Below, piece by piece: positions 16,237 through 25,148 of a stretch of 46,186 nucleotides of DNA; positions within the stretch are counted from its first letter, which is position 1, and each line of letters starts with the position of its first letter. Source of the stretch: Alphaproteobacteria bacterium (lineage in GTDB: Bacteria > Pseudomonadota > Alphaproteobacteria > UBA9219). A model generated the notes under the pieces. The model made no database searches. It saw only the letters and a program-made list of their open reading frames with translations, and was not told the origin of the DNA. The translations under genes and the position numbers were made by a program. The stretch lies in assembly GCA_009779135.1 (NCBI GenBank), contig WREW01000008.1:1-46186 (forward strand). The letters run 5' to 3'.

Positions 16237-17256
16237 AACATCTTCGATGTGTTCGGCGCCGGTGCAGAGCATGATTAGGCGGTCGAGGCCTAGGGCTATT
16301 CCGGCGCATGGTGGAAGATAGTGTAGGGCGTTGATGAAATCTTCATCAATGGGAAAGCTTTCGCCGTAGAGGCGCTGTTTCAATTCCATATCCGCTTCAA
16401 AGCGTTTTTGTTGTTCGTCCGCGTCGGTCAGTTCGTCAAAGGCGTTGGCGATTTCGTAGCCTTTTATGTAAAGTTCAAAGCGCTTTGCGAGGCGCGGGTC
16501 GGTTTCGTTTGCGCGGGCCAGCGCTGCCATGGAAATGGGGTAGTCACAGAGAAAAGTCGGGCGGTCTTGGCCTAGGAAAGGTTCGATCTTCGCGCCCATT
16601 ATGCGGAAGAATAAATCTTCCCAACTGTCATCTTCGGCGGTGTGTAGTTTTAGATGGGCCATCGCGGCACGCAAAAGCGCGGGGTCTGTTGCGGTGGATA
16701 GAAGGTCGATATTGGCATAGCGTAGGAAGGCGTCTTGGACGGAGAGATATTCCCATGGGGTGAAGATCCCCCCTCCCAACTCTCCCCCATCCGCCTTCGC
16801 CAAGGCTACGGCGGACAAGCGAGGAGATAGGGCTTTTGCCACGGCGCGGACAAGATTGACGCAATCTTCTGCGATGGCGTCTAAACTTTCGCTAGCGCGG
16901 TACCATTCGATCATGGTGAAGGCCGGGTGGTGCAAACGTGACCGCTCGCTGTTGCGATAGACGGGCGTGATCTGGACGATTTTTTCAAGGCCGGCGACGA
17001 GAAGTTTCTTCATCGCAAACTCGGGGCTTGTGTGAAGATACAGATTTTTTGGCGCGTCGTTGTGCGGGTCTTTTAAAGTGGTTTGGAAGGCTTGAAGATG
17101 AACCTCATTCCCCGGGGAGATTTGAAGGGCAGGGGTCTCTACTTCCGTAAAATCATTTTCTTCAAACCATGCGCGGCAGGCGCGGATGATTTTCTGTCTT
17201 GTTTTTAGGTTTTGATGGCGCTTCTTAAAAGATTCAGGATGCCAAGGCGGTAACAT
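16216..17256 (-). CDS. epmA: EpmA, EF-P lysine-34 ligase (lysyl-tRNA synthetase paralog) with in-frame repeat insertion
   Basis: EpmA attaches (R)-beta-lysine to elongation factor P, which relieves polyproline stalling. The 346-residue product is a class II aminoacyl-tRNA synthetase core without the anticodon domain. Motif 2 is at about 99-118 (VYRNSERSRLHHPAFTMIEW), and motif 3 is near the end (GIALGLDRLIML). Against the ~325 residues of E. coli EpmA there are about 21 extra. Residues 141-164 are encoded by a palindromic repeat (16767-16834) inserted between two helical segments. The ATG at 17256 lies one base after the purF stop. The partner epmB and efp are not in the window. Confidence 0.92.
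   Translation of the reverse strand: MLPPWHPESFKKRHQNLKTRQKIIRACRAWFEENDFTEVETPALQISPGNEVHLQAFQTTLKDPHNDAPKNLYLHTSPEFAMKKLLVAGLEKIVQITPVYRNSERSRLHHPAFTMIEWYRASESLDAIAEDCVNLVRAVAKALSPRLSAVALAKADGGELGGGIFTPWEYLSVQDAFLRYANIDLLSTATDPALLRAAMAHLKLHTAEDDSWEDLFFRIMGAKIEPFLGQDRPTFLCDYPISMAALARANETDPRLAKRFELYIKGYEIANAFDELTDADEQQKRFEADMELKQRLYGESFPIDEDFINALHYLPPCAGIALGLDRLIMLCTGAEHIEDVLWLPVA
16767..16834. repeat. Repeat C variant inserted in frame within epmA
   Basis: This 68-base element lies inside epmA. Read on the epmA strand it starts AGCCCTATCTCCTCG and ends GGGGGAGAGTTGGGAGGGGGG, matching the ends of the repeat C copies at 38906-38944 and 43032-43071. Between the arms is a ~30-base inner hairpin (CCGCCTTCGCC with GGCTACGGCGG). 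It is read in frame and encodes about 24 residues (KALSPRLSAV onwards). This is the behaviour of Rickettsia-type palindromic elements. Confidence 0.8.
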
Positions 17257-17257
17257 A

Positions 17258-18694
17258 CTAGCCACATTCTCCGGCCATCGCGGACAGTTCAAGCTGGTAG
17301 CTGTTATCTTCAAAATCCGTCAAGGCAATGGGATAATCGCCCGTAAAACACGCATCGCAATATTGCGGTTTGTCATTGTTGCGGCCTTTTTCACCCAAAG
17401 CGCGGTAAAGCCCGTCAATCGAGATAAAGGCCAGCGAGTCCACGCCAATGAACTTTTGCATTTCTTCAATCGAATGTGTGTGCGCCAGAAGTTTTTCAGC
17501 CTCGGGCGTATCAACGCCGTAAAAACAAGCGTGCTTTGTGGGCGGCGAGGATATGCGCATGTGAACTTCTTTCGCCCCCGCCGCGCGCAGCATTTCCACG
17601 ATCTTGATGGAGGTGGTGCCACGGACAATCGAGTCATCCAGAAGAACAAGCCTTTTTCCTTCGATAAGCTTGCGGTTGGCGTTGTGTTTGAGCTTCACGC
17701 CGATATGCCGGATGCGATCTGTAGGCTGAATAAAAGTCCGCCCGATATAGTGGCTGCGGATAATGCCAAGTTCATAAGGAATGCCGCTTTGCTGCGCATA
17801 ACCAAGCGCGGACGGCACGCCTGAATCGGGAACAGGCACGACAATGTCCGCTTCGGTCGGCGCTTCCTTGGCCAGCTCCATGCCGATCTGCTTGCGCGCT
17901 TCGTAAACCGAATGGCTGTCAAGAAATGAATCCGGACGCGCGAAATAGACATATTCAAAAATACAAAAACGGCTTTTTGCCGTGCCGAACGGGTAAAGGC
18001 TTTCCAGCGTGTTGCCGCTTAAAATCACAACCTCACCGGCTTTGACATCGCGCACGAAAGTCGCGCCGATAATGTCAAGCGCGCATGTTTCGCTTGCCAG
18101 AACATAGCCGTTATTATGCTTGCCGATCACCAGCGGACGCACGCCGTGCGGATCGCGCACGCCGATCAGCATGTCTTTGCACAGGCACACAAGCGAATAA
18201 GCGCCCTGTACCTGCTTTAAAGCATCAACCAGACGATCCACAATGGTTTTCTGCCGTGAAAGCGCCACAAGATGAAGGATCACTTCCGTGTCCGTTGTCG
18301 CCTGAAAGATGCAGCCGCGTTTAATAAGCTCGCGCCGCAAGGCATAAGCATTCGTCAGATTGCCGTTGTGCGCAAGGCCGAAGCCGCCGCAATCAAGATC
18401 GGCAAACAAAGGCTGCATATTGCGCGAAGAGGTCTGGCCCGTTGTGGCGTAACGCACATGTCCGATCGCGGCAGTGCCGATAAGCTGGCCGATAATTTCT
18501 TCGGCCCCGAAGGTTGCGCCGACATGGCCCAAGGCGCGGGTTGCGTGAAAATGCTCGCCGTCAAAACTGACAATGCCGGCTGCTTCCTGCCCGCGATGCT
18601 GCAGCGCATGAAGGCCCAGCGCCGTCATGGCCGCCGCTGACGCATTCCCTATAATACCAAAAACGCCGCATTCTTCGTGTAAATTGTCACTCAT
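17258..18694 (-). CDS. purF: Amidophosphoribosyltransferase
   Basis: PurF makes 5-phosphoribosylamine from PRPP and glutamine, the committed step of purine synthesis. With the start at 18694, an eight-residue propeptide (MSDNLHEE) precedes the catalytic Cys of CGVFG, as in the Bacillus-type enzyme. The Ntn glutaminase domain is followed by the phosphoribosyltransferase domain (LVLLDDSIVRGTTSIK). Cysteines in SRFCIFEY, KHACFYG and YCDACF match the [4Fe-4S] ligands of that type. The frame is open to 18793, but the shorter start overlaps the cvpA stop by eight bases, which is the expected coupling. epmA follows after one base. Confidence 0.96.
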   Translation of the reverse strand: MSDNLHEECGVFGIIGNASAAAMTALGLHALQHRGQEAAGIVSFDGEHFHATRALGHVGATFGAEEIIGQLIGTAAIGHVRYATTGQTSSRNMQPLFADLDCGGFGLAHNGNLTNAYALRRELIKRGCIFQATTDTEVILHLVALSRQKTIVDRLVDALKQVQGAYSLVCLCKDMLIGVRDPHGVRPLVIGKHNNGYVLASETCALDIIGATFVRDVKAGEVVILSGNTLESLYPFGTAKSRFCIFEYVYFARPDSFLDSHSVYEARKQIGMELAKEAPTEADIVVPVPDSGVPSALGYAQQSGIPYELGIIRSHYIGRTFIQPTDRIRHIGVKLKHNANRKLIEGKRLVLLDDSIVRGTTSIKIVEMLRAAGAKEVHMRISSPPTKHACFYGVDTPEAEKLLAHTHSIEEMQKFIGVDSLAFISIDGLYRALGEKGRNNDKPQYCDACFTGDYPIALTDFEDNSYQLELSAMAGECG

Positions 18695-19373
18695 CAAAAA
18701 TCTCATCCATTCTTTCGCGTTCTTTGTCGTCATAGGAAGAGTCTTCGCCCTTAAAGCCTGAAACTTCGGGCACAGGCGTTGACAGCTCATCAAGATGCTC
18801 GGCAGCGTCCTCGGCGGCTTCTTTTTCGGCCTTTTGTTTTTTCTTTAAGGCTTCGGCGAGTTTTTCATCCGCGCCTTCAGGCACAAGGCTTTTTAAAAGA
18901 TCTACGCCATAAGCCAGAACCGGTTTTGTTTTTGATTTTTCCAGCCAAGGCGGCTGATGAACTTTGCCTTCGGGCTCTTCGGGAAAGACAAAGGTCAGAC
19001 TCAGATAAACAAGGGACATAATGATAAAGCCACGGATCAGCCCGAACACAAAGCCAAGCGAGCGGTCAATGGCGCTGAGCTTGGGCGATCTGACAAGACT
19101 GCTTACAAAATCGCCAAGCGGAACCAGAATAATAATCGCGACACAAAAAAGACCTACACCCGTAGCGGCATCAGCCAGCATTTTGTTTTTAATATACTCA
19201 TCCAAAAGAGGCCGCACAGTTGAGAAAAGCGCAAAAGCAAAAAGAGCCGCTAAAATCCAGCTGCCAAGCGCCAGCACTTCACGCACGAGGCCGCGCCGCA
19301 GGGCGAAGATGCCGGAAACCAGTAAAATCGCAAGGAAAAGCAGATCAAAGGCGTTGTAGCTTGTTTTTTCCAT
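18687..19373 (-). CDS. cvpA: CvpA family membrane protein
   Basis: This is a 228-residue inner-membrane protein of the colicin V production family, usually encoded beside purF as here. About four hydrophobic spans fill the first ~130 residues (NAFDLLFLAILLVSGIFALR, ALGSWILAALFAFALF, GVGLFCVAIIILVPLGDFV, LIRGFIIMSLVYLSLTFVF). A charged cytoplasmic tail rich in Glu and Lys follows. Its exact biochemical role is not settled. The stop overlaps the purF start by eight bases. Confidence 0.9.
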   Translation of the reverse strand: MEKTSYNAFDLLFLAILLVSGIFALRRGLVREVLALGSWILAALFAFALFSTVRPLLDEYIKNKMLADAATGVGLFCVAIIILVPLGDFVSSLVRSPKLSAIDRSLGFVFGLIRGFIIMSLVYLSLTFVFPEEPEGKVHQPPWLEKSKTKPVLAYGVDLLKSLVPEGADEKLAEALKKKQKAEKEAAEDAAEHLDELSTPVPEVSGFKGEDSSYDDKERERMDEIFDE

Positions 19374-19439
19374 CTCAAGATTAACCCTCTTTTAGACCCG
19401 CGTCATTTTAACCAATATCGTTAAAAAAGATAGTTGAAC

Positions 19440-20849
19440 TTACAGGTTTTTTATTTTCCTTGGGGCAGGGGCTTTCATCCCTTCCTGAAAAAGGGGTAAA
19501 AGATCAGAAAGCCTGATGATTTCATGCTTTTTTATGCCGCTATCGCCTTGATATTTCATCATTTCCATGCGCGGCAGGATGGCGCGGGCAAAGCCGAGTT
19601 TGGCGGCTTCCTTGAGGCGCAAAGCCGGCTGCGTGACCTGCCGAACCTCGCCTGAAAGGCCGATTTCGCCGAATACGACCGCATCCGCCGCCACCGGCGT
19701 CCCCGTCAGAGAGGACAGCAAGGCCGCCGCCACGGCCAGATCCGCAGCGGGCTCGGTGATGCGCAAACCTCCGGCGACATTCAGATAGACATCATGCGCG
19801 CCGAAAACAACGCCGCAGCGCGCCTCTAAAACCGCAAGCACCATGGCAAGCCGTCCGGCATCCCAGCCGATGACAGCGCGTCTTGGTGTGCCGTAGGCTG
19901 ACGGCGCAACAAGGGCCTGAATCTCGACCAGCACAGGCCTTGTGCCTTCAAGACCTGCAAAGACGCAAGCGCCTGACATATCGCCCTGACGGTCTGCTAA
20001 AAAGAGGGCTGAGGGGTTTTTCACTTCGATCAAACCGCGATCCTGCATTTCGAAAACGCCGATTTCATTGGTGGGGCCGAAGCGGTTTTTCACGGCACGC
20101 AAAATCCGGAACTGATGGCCGCGCTCGCCTTCAAGATAGAGAACCGTATCGACCATATGCTCAAGCACGCGGGGGCCGGCGATGGTGCCTTCCTTGGTGA
20201 CATGACCCACCAGAATAAGCGCGATGTTGCGCTTTTTGGCGATGCGGATCAGCTCTTGCGCCGAGCTGCGCACCTGAGTCACTGTCCCGGGCGCGCTATC
20301 GACCGTATCAACATACATGGTCTGGATGGAGTCGATAATCAGAACAGAAGGGGCCTCGCTGTGATCTATCGAGGCCACAATATCGCGCACAGAAGTCGCC
20401 GCCGCCAGAGCGCAGGTCACATCATCCACCAAAAGACGCTGCGCGCGCATACGGATCTGTTCAATGGCTTCTTCGCCCGAGATGTAAGCGACAGGCACAT
20501 CCTTGGCCAAAGCGCATACAAGCTGCAAAAGAAGAGTTGATTTTCCGATGCCCGGATCACCGGCCACAAGCGTCACCGTGCCGGGCACCAGACCGCCGCC
20601 CCATGTACGATCGCATTCGCCGATGGAAGAGAGAAGGCGCGGCATATTTTTCTGCGCACCGCGCAAAGACATAAAGGCAAGGGGCTGACCTTTTTTTCCT
20701 TTGGAATCGGAAAGCCCTTTGGGCGGGCCTTGTTGAAGATTTTCCTGAACAAGCGTGTTCCATGCGCTGCAGGCCTCGCACTTGCCGCTCCATTTGGGAA
20801 AAGAAGCGCCGCAGCTCTGGCAGATAAAATGCGTAAGTGCTTTGGCCAT
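19440..20849 (-). CDS. radA: RadA, DNA branch-migration ATPase
   Basis: RadA/Sms acts in recombination and repair, extending heteroduplexes with RecA, and assists transformation. The 469-residue product has an N-terminal C4 zinc finger (FICQSCGASFPKWSGKCEAC), Walker A GDPGIGKST near 96-104, the family's KNRFGPTNEIG motif near 258, and a C-terminal Lon-protease-like domain (about 285-450). With dprA at the left end, two competence-related recombination genes occur in the window. It lies 18 bases downstream of the lytic transglycosylase gene. Confidence 0.96.
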   Translation of the reverse strand: MAKALTHFICQSCGASFPKWSGKCEACSAWNTLVQENLQQGPPKGLSDSKGKKGQPLAFMSLRGAQKNMPRLLSSIGECDRTWGGGLVPGTVTLVAGDPGIGKSTLLLQLVCALAKDVPVAYISGEEAIEQIRMRAQRLLVDDVTCALAAATSVRDIVASIDHSEAPSVLIIDSIQTMYVDTVDSAPGTVTQVRSSAQELIRIAKKRNIALILVGHVTKEGTIAGPRVLEHMVDTVLYLEGERGHQFRILRAVKNRFGPTNEIGVFEMQDRGLIEVKNPSALFLADRQGDMSGACVFAGLEGTRPVLVEIQALVAPSAYGTPRRAVIGWDAGRLAMVLAVLEARCGVVFGAHDVYLNVAGGLRITEPAADLAVAAALLSSLTGTPVAADAVVFGEIGLSGEVRQVTQPALRLKEAAKLGFARAILPRMEMMKYQGDSGIKKHEIIRLSDLLPLFQEGMKAPAPRKIKNL

Positions 20850-20867
20850 GTTAATGCCCCTTCTCTC

Positions 20868-22808
20868 TCATCGGTTTAAATCCTCGACAATCTGCAGCGG
20901 CGCTTTTCCATTGTTCAAACGGGCGCGGTAATATTGGAGATTCTCCAGAATGCGGTGAACATAGTTGCGCGTTTCATAAATGGGGATCAGCTCGATCCAA
21001 TCCACGACATCGATTGAGCCGTCACGCGGATCACCGTAGGTGTTGATCCACTGACGCACGCGAGAAGGCCCCGCATTGTAAGCCGCCAGAGCCAAAACGT
21101 AAGAGCCTTCAAATTTGTCGATCTGGCTTTTAATAAAATGCGTGCCCAAACGCACATTGTAATCCGGATCCGTCAAACGCGAAGGATTAAAGGGAATATC
21201 AAGTTTTTTTGCCACCTCGCGCGCGGTTGCGGGCATCAGCTGCATCAGGCCGCGCGCTCCGGCAGCGCTTCCCGCATCGGTTTTAAAATGGCTTTCCTGC
21301 CGTATCAGCGCATGGCTCAGCGCAAGTTCGGGCGGGCGCGGAATCTTTGTTGAAAGCACAGGATAAGCGCCGCCCGTGAGAACATAGCCTTTCTGGCTGG
21401 CCGCCTTTGACGCCACCACAGCCCAATCCGGACGATCCACGCGGTAGGCCAGCTCCAAAAGCAAAGCATATTCCACACGATCCTGCGCATGGTCGCATAG
21501 CGCCCGAAAAAAGCTCTGCGCGCGCATGGTTTCATCAAGGGCATAGAGCTGCGCAATGGCCTGAACTTCATCCTTTTTGAAAAAAGCAGCGCGCACGGCG
21601 CTGGAAATAGACGGCTCAAGCGAAGCCTGAAGCACGGGGTTTTTATAAAGTCTGGCATAGCCGAGCTGGCCATAAAAAGTTGTAGGGTAGGCGGCGGCTG
21701 ATTTGTAAACCTCCTGCGCATCGTTGTTCTGACCGGCAAGCTCATAAGCGCGGCCCATCCAGTAATAGCCTCTTGCGCGCGAAACAGGCATCGACGTTTT
21801 TGACAGCAGCGCGGAAAAATGCGGATAGGCTAGATCCGGACGCTCTAAAAACCGCAAAGCAAGCCATCCGGCCAGAAAACTTGCCTGCGCAAAATCCAGA
21901 CCTTCCTTATAAAGACCGTGACCATCGGCCAAACGCCATGCTTCCTGAAGATAGCCGTCTTCAATCAGACGCCTTATCATAATGTGCCTTTCATTCCACC
22001 ATTTGTCAGGCTGGTTTGTTTTTTTCGGCTGTTGGTCGAGGATTTTTATGGCTTCATTATTCCTGTTATTTTTGCGCTGCATGCGCAGACGTTCATAAAG
22101 AAGGCCTTCATCATTTTTTAAAGACGAGGGTACGCGCATAGCCAGATTTTCCGCATCTTTTTTCTGCGCCGCCAAAGCAAGACGCGCGCGCGCAAGCGCC
22201 TTGTGGCCTTCATCCACATACACCAACATGGCCTGCGCCGCCGTGGCATTATTCTCCCACAACAAGCGGTCAAGACGCGCCTGATGGTCTTTGCTTTTTA
22301 AACGCTTGGCATAACGCGCGACATAGGCGGCAAAATCATCATTTGTGAAATTGCGCTCAGCCCAGCGCGCTTTGATAAGAGAGGTGGCTCTTTCAACCTG
22401 TCCGCTGCTTTCCAGCGCCTCCATGTAGCGGTAAAAACCCAAAGGCGTCAAAGGCGGCTGAGCTTCAAACCAGCTGATGATCTCTGGCGCAGGCGTGTCA
22501 TCCGTCATGCTTTGTTCAACCATCATGATGACGCCTTTAAGGCCCGGCCAACGGGGATGGTCTAAAACAAAATCGCGCAATTCTTCAAAAGAAAATCCCT
22601 GCCCAGGCTGCGCCATCACTTCGGCTTTTAGCACTTCCGTCAGAATAGGGTTGCCGCCGCGATAGAGAACCGGACGCACCTGCGCGATGCGGCCCGCATC
22701 CAGATCATCAAAGGCCTGACGATAAATGTTTTTGCTTTGCCCGTGCGCAGGGGTAACCCCCAGCATCAAAAGGCAGGCGCAAGCTATGATGTTGAAAAAG
22801 CGAATCAT
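20868..22808 (-). CDS. slt: Soluble lytic murein transglycosylase
   Basis: This enzyme cleaves the MurNAc-GlcNAc bond of peptidoglycan with formation of 1,6-anhydro ends, in the periplasm. The 646-residue product starts with a signal peptide (ending in TPAHGQ). It continues with a long helical superhelix of TPR-like repeats, and ends with an SLT catalytic domain: ALIRQESHFKTDAGSAAGAR holds the catalytic Glu, followed by GLMQLMPATA and ALAAYNAGPSRV. Length and architecture fit Slt70-like enzymes. It is the first gene of the slt-radA pair and diverges from smpB. Confidence 0.92.
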   Translation of the reverse strand: MIRFFNIIACACLLMLGVTPAHGQSKNIYRQAFDDLDAGRIAQVRPVLYRGGNPILTEVLKAEVMAQPGQGFSFEELRDFVLDHPRWPGLKGVIMMVEQSMTDDTPAPEIISWFEAQPPLTPLGFYRYMEALESSGQVERATSLIKARWAERNFTNDDFAAYVARYAKRLKSKDHQARLDRLLWENNATAAQAMLVYVDEGHKALARARLALAAQKKDAENLAMRVPSSLKNDEGLLYERLRMQRKNNRNNEAIKILDQQPKKTNQPDKWWNERHIMIRRLIEDGYLQEAWRLADGHGLYKEGLDFAQASFLAGWLALRFLERPDLAYPHFSALLSKTSMPVSRARGYYWMGRAYELAGQNNDAQEVYKSAAAYPTTFYGQLGYARLYKNPVLQASLEPSISSAVRAAFFKKDEVQAIAQLYALDETMRAQSFFRALCDHAQDRVEYALLLELAYRVDRPDWAVVASKAASQKGYVLTGGAYPVLSTKIPRPPELALSHALIRQESHFKTDAGSAAGARGLMQLMPATAREVAKKLDIPFNPSRLTDPDYNVRLGTHFIKSQIDKFEGSYVLALAAYNAGPSRVRQWINTYGDPRDGSIDVVDWIELIPIYETRNYVHRILENLQYYRARLNNGKAPLQIVEDLNR

Positions 22809-22903
22809 GTCTTATCTAAACAGGCTCGGCCCAGTCCTTGCAAGCTTTGCCAAGGCAGGGTATGGATAGGGGCCGACATAAGAGGAAAAAGGTTAAAAAT
22901 ATT

Positions 22904-23389
22904 ATGGCTAAGGATCAGGAACGTCTTAAAGCCCAACGCTTTGTGGCGCTGAACCGCAAGGCGCGGCATGATTATGCTATTGTCGATACGCTTGAAGCCG
23001 GCCTTGTTTTGATGGGAACGGAAGTCAAAGTTCTGCGCCGTGGCGAGGCCAGCATTCAGGATTCTTTTGCCTCGGGCAAGGACGGGCAGCTTTATCTTTT
23101 TAATGCCTACATCGCGCCTTATATGCAAGCAGGAACGCATCTGCAGCACGAACCCAACCGCCCGCGCGCGCTTCTTTTGCACAAGAAGGAAAAAAACAAA
23201 CTCCTCGGCGCCGTCAAGCGGGAAGGGCTGACGATCGTGCCTTTGTCGCTCTACTTCAACAAACGCGGGATTGCCAAGCTCGAGCTGGGTCTGGCCAAAG
23301 GCAAACACAAAGCCGACAAGCGCGAGGCGATCAAACAACGCGACTGGCAACGCGACAAAGCGCGGATTATGCGGGAGAAGAATCGTTAG
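22904..23389 (+). CDS. smpB: SmpB, tmRNA-binding protein
   Basis: SmpB binds tmRNA and brings it to stalled ribosomes for trans-translation. The 161-residue product contains [51 protein letters not shown] and the basic C-terminal tail ([14 protein letters not shown]) that reads the empty mRNA channel. The start at 22904 gives the normal [10 protein letters not shown]-terminus; an upstream ATG at 22838 adds unrelated residues. Its 3' end overlaps convergent mazG by 23 bases. The tmRNA gene lies in the same window at 38094. Confidence 0.95.
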   Translation: MAKDQERLKAQRFVALNRKARHDYAIVDTLEAGLVLMGTEVKVLRRGEASIQDSFASGKDGQLYLFNAYIAPYMQAGTHLQHEPNRPRALLLHKKEKNKLLGAVKREGLTIVPLSLYFNKRGIAKLELGLAKGKHKADKREAIKQRDWQRDKARIMREKNR

Positions 23390-24161
23390 CGGCTTGCTTG
23401 GCCCGCGCCCAGAGGCTTTCTCTTTCTTCAAAAGAAACGCTTTGAATGTCTTTGCCCTGATCGCGTAAAGCCTTTTCCATAAACGCAAAACGCTGCTCAA
23501 AACGCGCATTTGTCGCGCGCAAGGCTTTTTCAGCGTCCAGCTTGAGGAAAGAGGCCAAACAAATCGCGCTGAAAAGCACATCGCCGAGTTCGGATTCAAG
23601 ACGTTCAACGGAAGCTTGCGTTTTTGACTCGTGTGAAAGCTCGTCCAGTTCTTCACGGACTTTGTCCATGACGCCATCAAGATTCGGCCAGTTAAAACCG
23701 ACATGCATGGCGCGTTTTTGCAGCTTTTGCGCGCGTATCAAAGCGGGCAGGGCGCGGCTTACGTCTTCAAGCGTGCCGGAAGAGGCGCGTTTCTGCGCTT
23801 TATCATTTTCCCAGTTTTGAAGGACATCGGTGGCGGTCTTGACGCCCGCGCGATCGCCGAAAACATGGGGGTGGCGGGAGACCATTTTTTCAGCCTCGCA
23901 AGAGGCCACATCATCAAGCGAAAACAGCTCTTTTTCGGACGCAATTTGCGCATAAAGAATGATGTGTAAAAGCACATCGCCAAGCTCTTCGCGGATATGC
24001 GCGGGATCGTTGTTTTCCAGCGCTTCAATCAGTTCATAAACTTCCTCAAGCGTGCCTGTGGCGAGGGTTTGGAAATCCTGTTCAAGATCCCACGGACAAC
24101 CGCAAGCAGGGTCACGCAACGCGCGCACAACACGGACCAATTCATCAAGCTTTTCAGACAT
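23367..24161 (-). CDS. mazG: MazG nucleoside triphosphate pyrophosphohydrolase
   Basis: MazG hydrolyses (d)NTPs to monophosphates and pyrophosphate; it is a housekeeping and stress enzyme. The 264-residue product has two MazG domains. The first shows [22 protein letters not shown] and [10 protein letters not shown] with the Glu/Asp metal-binding set. The second has [20 protein letters not shown] and [10 protein letters not shown]. The length fits the full double-domain family. It ends within smpB's 3' end, and its upstream region is the long non-coding tract with the dif-like site. Confidence 0.94.
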   Translation of the reverse strand: MSEKLDELVRVVRALRDPACGCPWDLEQDFQTLATGTLEEVYELIEALENNDPAHIREELGDVLLHIILYAQIASEKELFSLDDVASCEAEKMVSRHPHVFGDRAGVKTATDVLQNWENDKAQKRASSGTLEDVSRALPALIRAQKLQKRAMHVGFNWPNLDGVMDKVREELDELSHESKTQASVERLESELGDVLFSAICLASFLKLDAEKALRATNARFEQRFAFMEKALRDQGKDIQSVSFEERESLWARAKQAANDSSPA

Positions 24162-24375
24162 GTTTTACCCTTCATTTTGAGGCCAAAAAAGCGTTATAAA
24201 AAGACCCGCACTTAAAGGCAAGTCGAGAAGGTTTCAGGCAGGCTTTTTAGGGCATTTTGAAAGCCCCCTTTAGGGCCTAAAAAGGCGAGAAAACAGCCCT
24301 CAAAAAACACCCCAAAATCACCCGTTCCGGACATCCCAAAAACAGCTTTCCCGAACCCCCTCTCAAGACCATAAG

Positions 24376-24403
24376 TTGTCGCATAAGATGTATTATGTTA
24401 AAT
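24376..24403. other. dif-like XerC/XerD recombination site
   Basis: This 28-base sequence has the layout of a chromosome dimer resolution site: TTGTCGCATAA (XerC arm), GATGTA (six-base centre), TTATGTTAAAT (XerD arm). The right arm is identical to the XerD arm of E. coli dif, and the left arm shares its inner CGCATAA. It lies in a non-coding tract with a change in strand composition, as expected near a replication terminus. A Xer-dependent integrated element's attachment site is the alternative, but no integrase or flanking duplicate is visible. Confidence 0.8.
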
Positions 24404-24623
24404 TATGCTATGGAGAGGAAGCAGGAAAAGGCGGGGGAAATGGGGGAAAAGCGAGGGACAAAGGCGCCATCAAAGGGCAAAGCCGGACGGTTTCAGGGGG
24501 GTGAAAAAAGCCGTTGAAGGGGGTCGTTTTTAAGGCGCCAAAAACAGCCCGTAGAAGCAGCGAAAATAGCCGCCGAAAAACGCTCAAAATAAGGGGTCAA
24601 AAAGGCCTTCAAAAGAGGCTTTC

Positions 24624-24648
24624 AAGGGGGCCTTAAACGGCCCCCTTT
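24624..24648. terminator. Terminator-like hairpin
   Basis: A perfect nine-base stem (AAGGGGGCC with GGCCCCCTT) and a six-base loop are followed by a short T/C run. It lies in the non-coding tract with no gene ending directly before it on either strand. It may be a terminator for read-through, or another small palindrome. Confidence 0.5.
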
Positions 24649-24663
24649 CCCTTCCTCGCTAAC

Positions 24664-24765
24664 TGTCATTGCGAGGAAGGCCGTAAGGCCTGACGCGGCA
24701 ATCCCTGCAACATTGGCCGAGATTGCCGCGTCAGGCCGCCTGTGGCGGCTTTCCTGCCAATGACA
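24664..24765. repeat. Dispersed palindromic element A, copy 2
   Basis: This copy has the same 102-base length and nested inverted-repeat plan as that at 3281-3382, bounded by TGTCATTGCGAGGA and TTTCCTGCCAATGACA. The right arm carries a G-for-T and C change that weakens the outer stem slightly. It lies between the dif-like site and the pair of small paralogous genes. Confidence 0.88.
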
Positions 24766-24844
24766 AGGGGGGCGATTAACCATACTTTTCATAAAAATGT
24801 TTTTGCTCATTGTCTTTTGCGCGTTCTTATTCTAAAGAAAAAAC

Positions 24845-25135
24845 ATGACGAATGAAGCCAGAGATTTAATAGAAAAGTTTAAAAAATGTGCCGCGCAACA
24901 TGGCGTTCAGGTGACTGAAATATATGAGCCTGCCCCCGGCCAAGGTTTTCATGTTGAAACGAAATATGGCGGTTTTTACTTTGATAATTCATCACTTTCC
25001 GCAATCAGATTAAATGACCAGTATGAGCCGGTGGACGGAACAAAAAGCTTTAAACAAGCAACCCCTGCCGAGCAACGAACGATAGAGATTCTGGAAAAAT
25101 GCGCCAGAAACGCAGGCTTTGAACTGAAACCATAA
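24845..25135 (+). CDS. Small protein of unknown function, cytoplasmic paralog of the next lipoprotein
   Basis: This is a 96-residue protein with no signal peptide. The family is not recognised. Its C-terminal block KSFKQATPAEQRTIEILEKC followed by ARNAGFELKP closely parallels the C-terminus of the next gene (KSFDQATAIEQEKIKVLERC), and FKKCA near the N-terminus parallels FIKCA there. The two therefore descend from one ancestor. A purine-rich AAAGAAAAAAC leader precedes the ATG. It lies 13 bases before the lipoprotein gene, probably one transcription unit starting beyond palindrome A. Confidence 0.7.
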   Translation: MTNEARDLIEKFKKCAAQHGVQVTEIYEPAPGQGFHVETKYGGFYFDNSSLSAIRLNDQYEPVDGTKSFKQATPAEQRTIEILEKCARNAGFELKP

Positions 25136-25148
25136 AGGGAGAAATCTT

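Larger units (their letters stand above)
24162..24844. other. Long non-coding tract containing a dif-like site
   Basis: These 683 bases contain no convincing gene. The left part (about 24230-24365) is rich in C runs and the right part (about 24410-24530) in G runs (for example GGCGGGGGAAATGGGGG), so strand composition switches near the dif-like site. Short words such as AAAAAGCC, AAGGCG and AAAACAGCC recur without a fixed period. The tract also holds the 28-bp dif-like site, a terminator-like hairpin and one copy of palindrome A. Confidence 0.7.

Noticed and set aside
22805-23704. A 299-residue minus-strand open frame
   Set aside because: It is antisense to smpB and in a wrong frame of mazG; no domain is visible.
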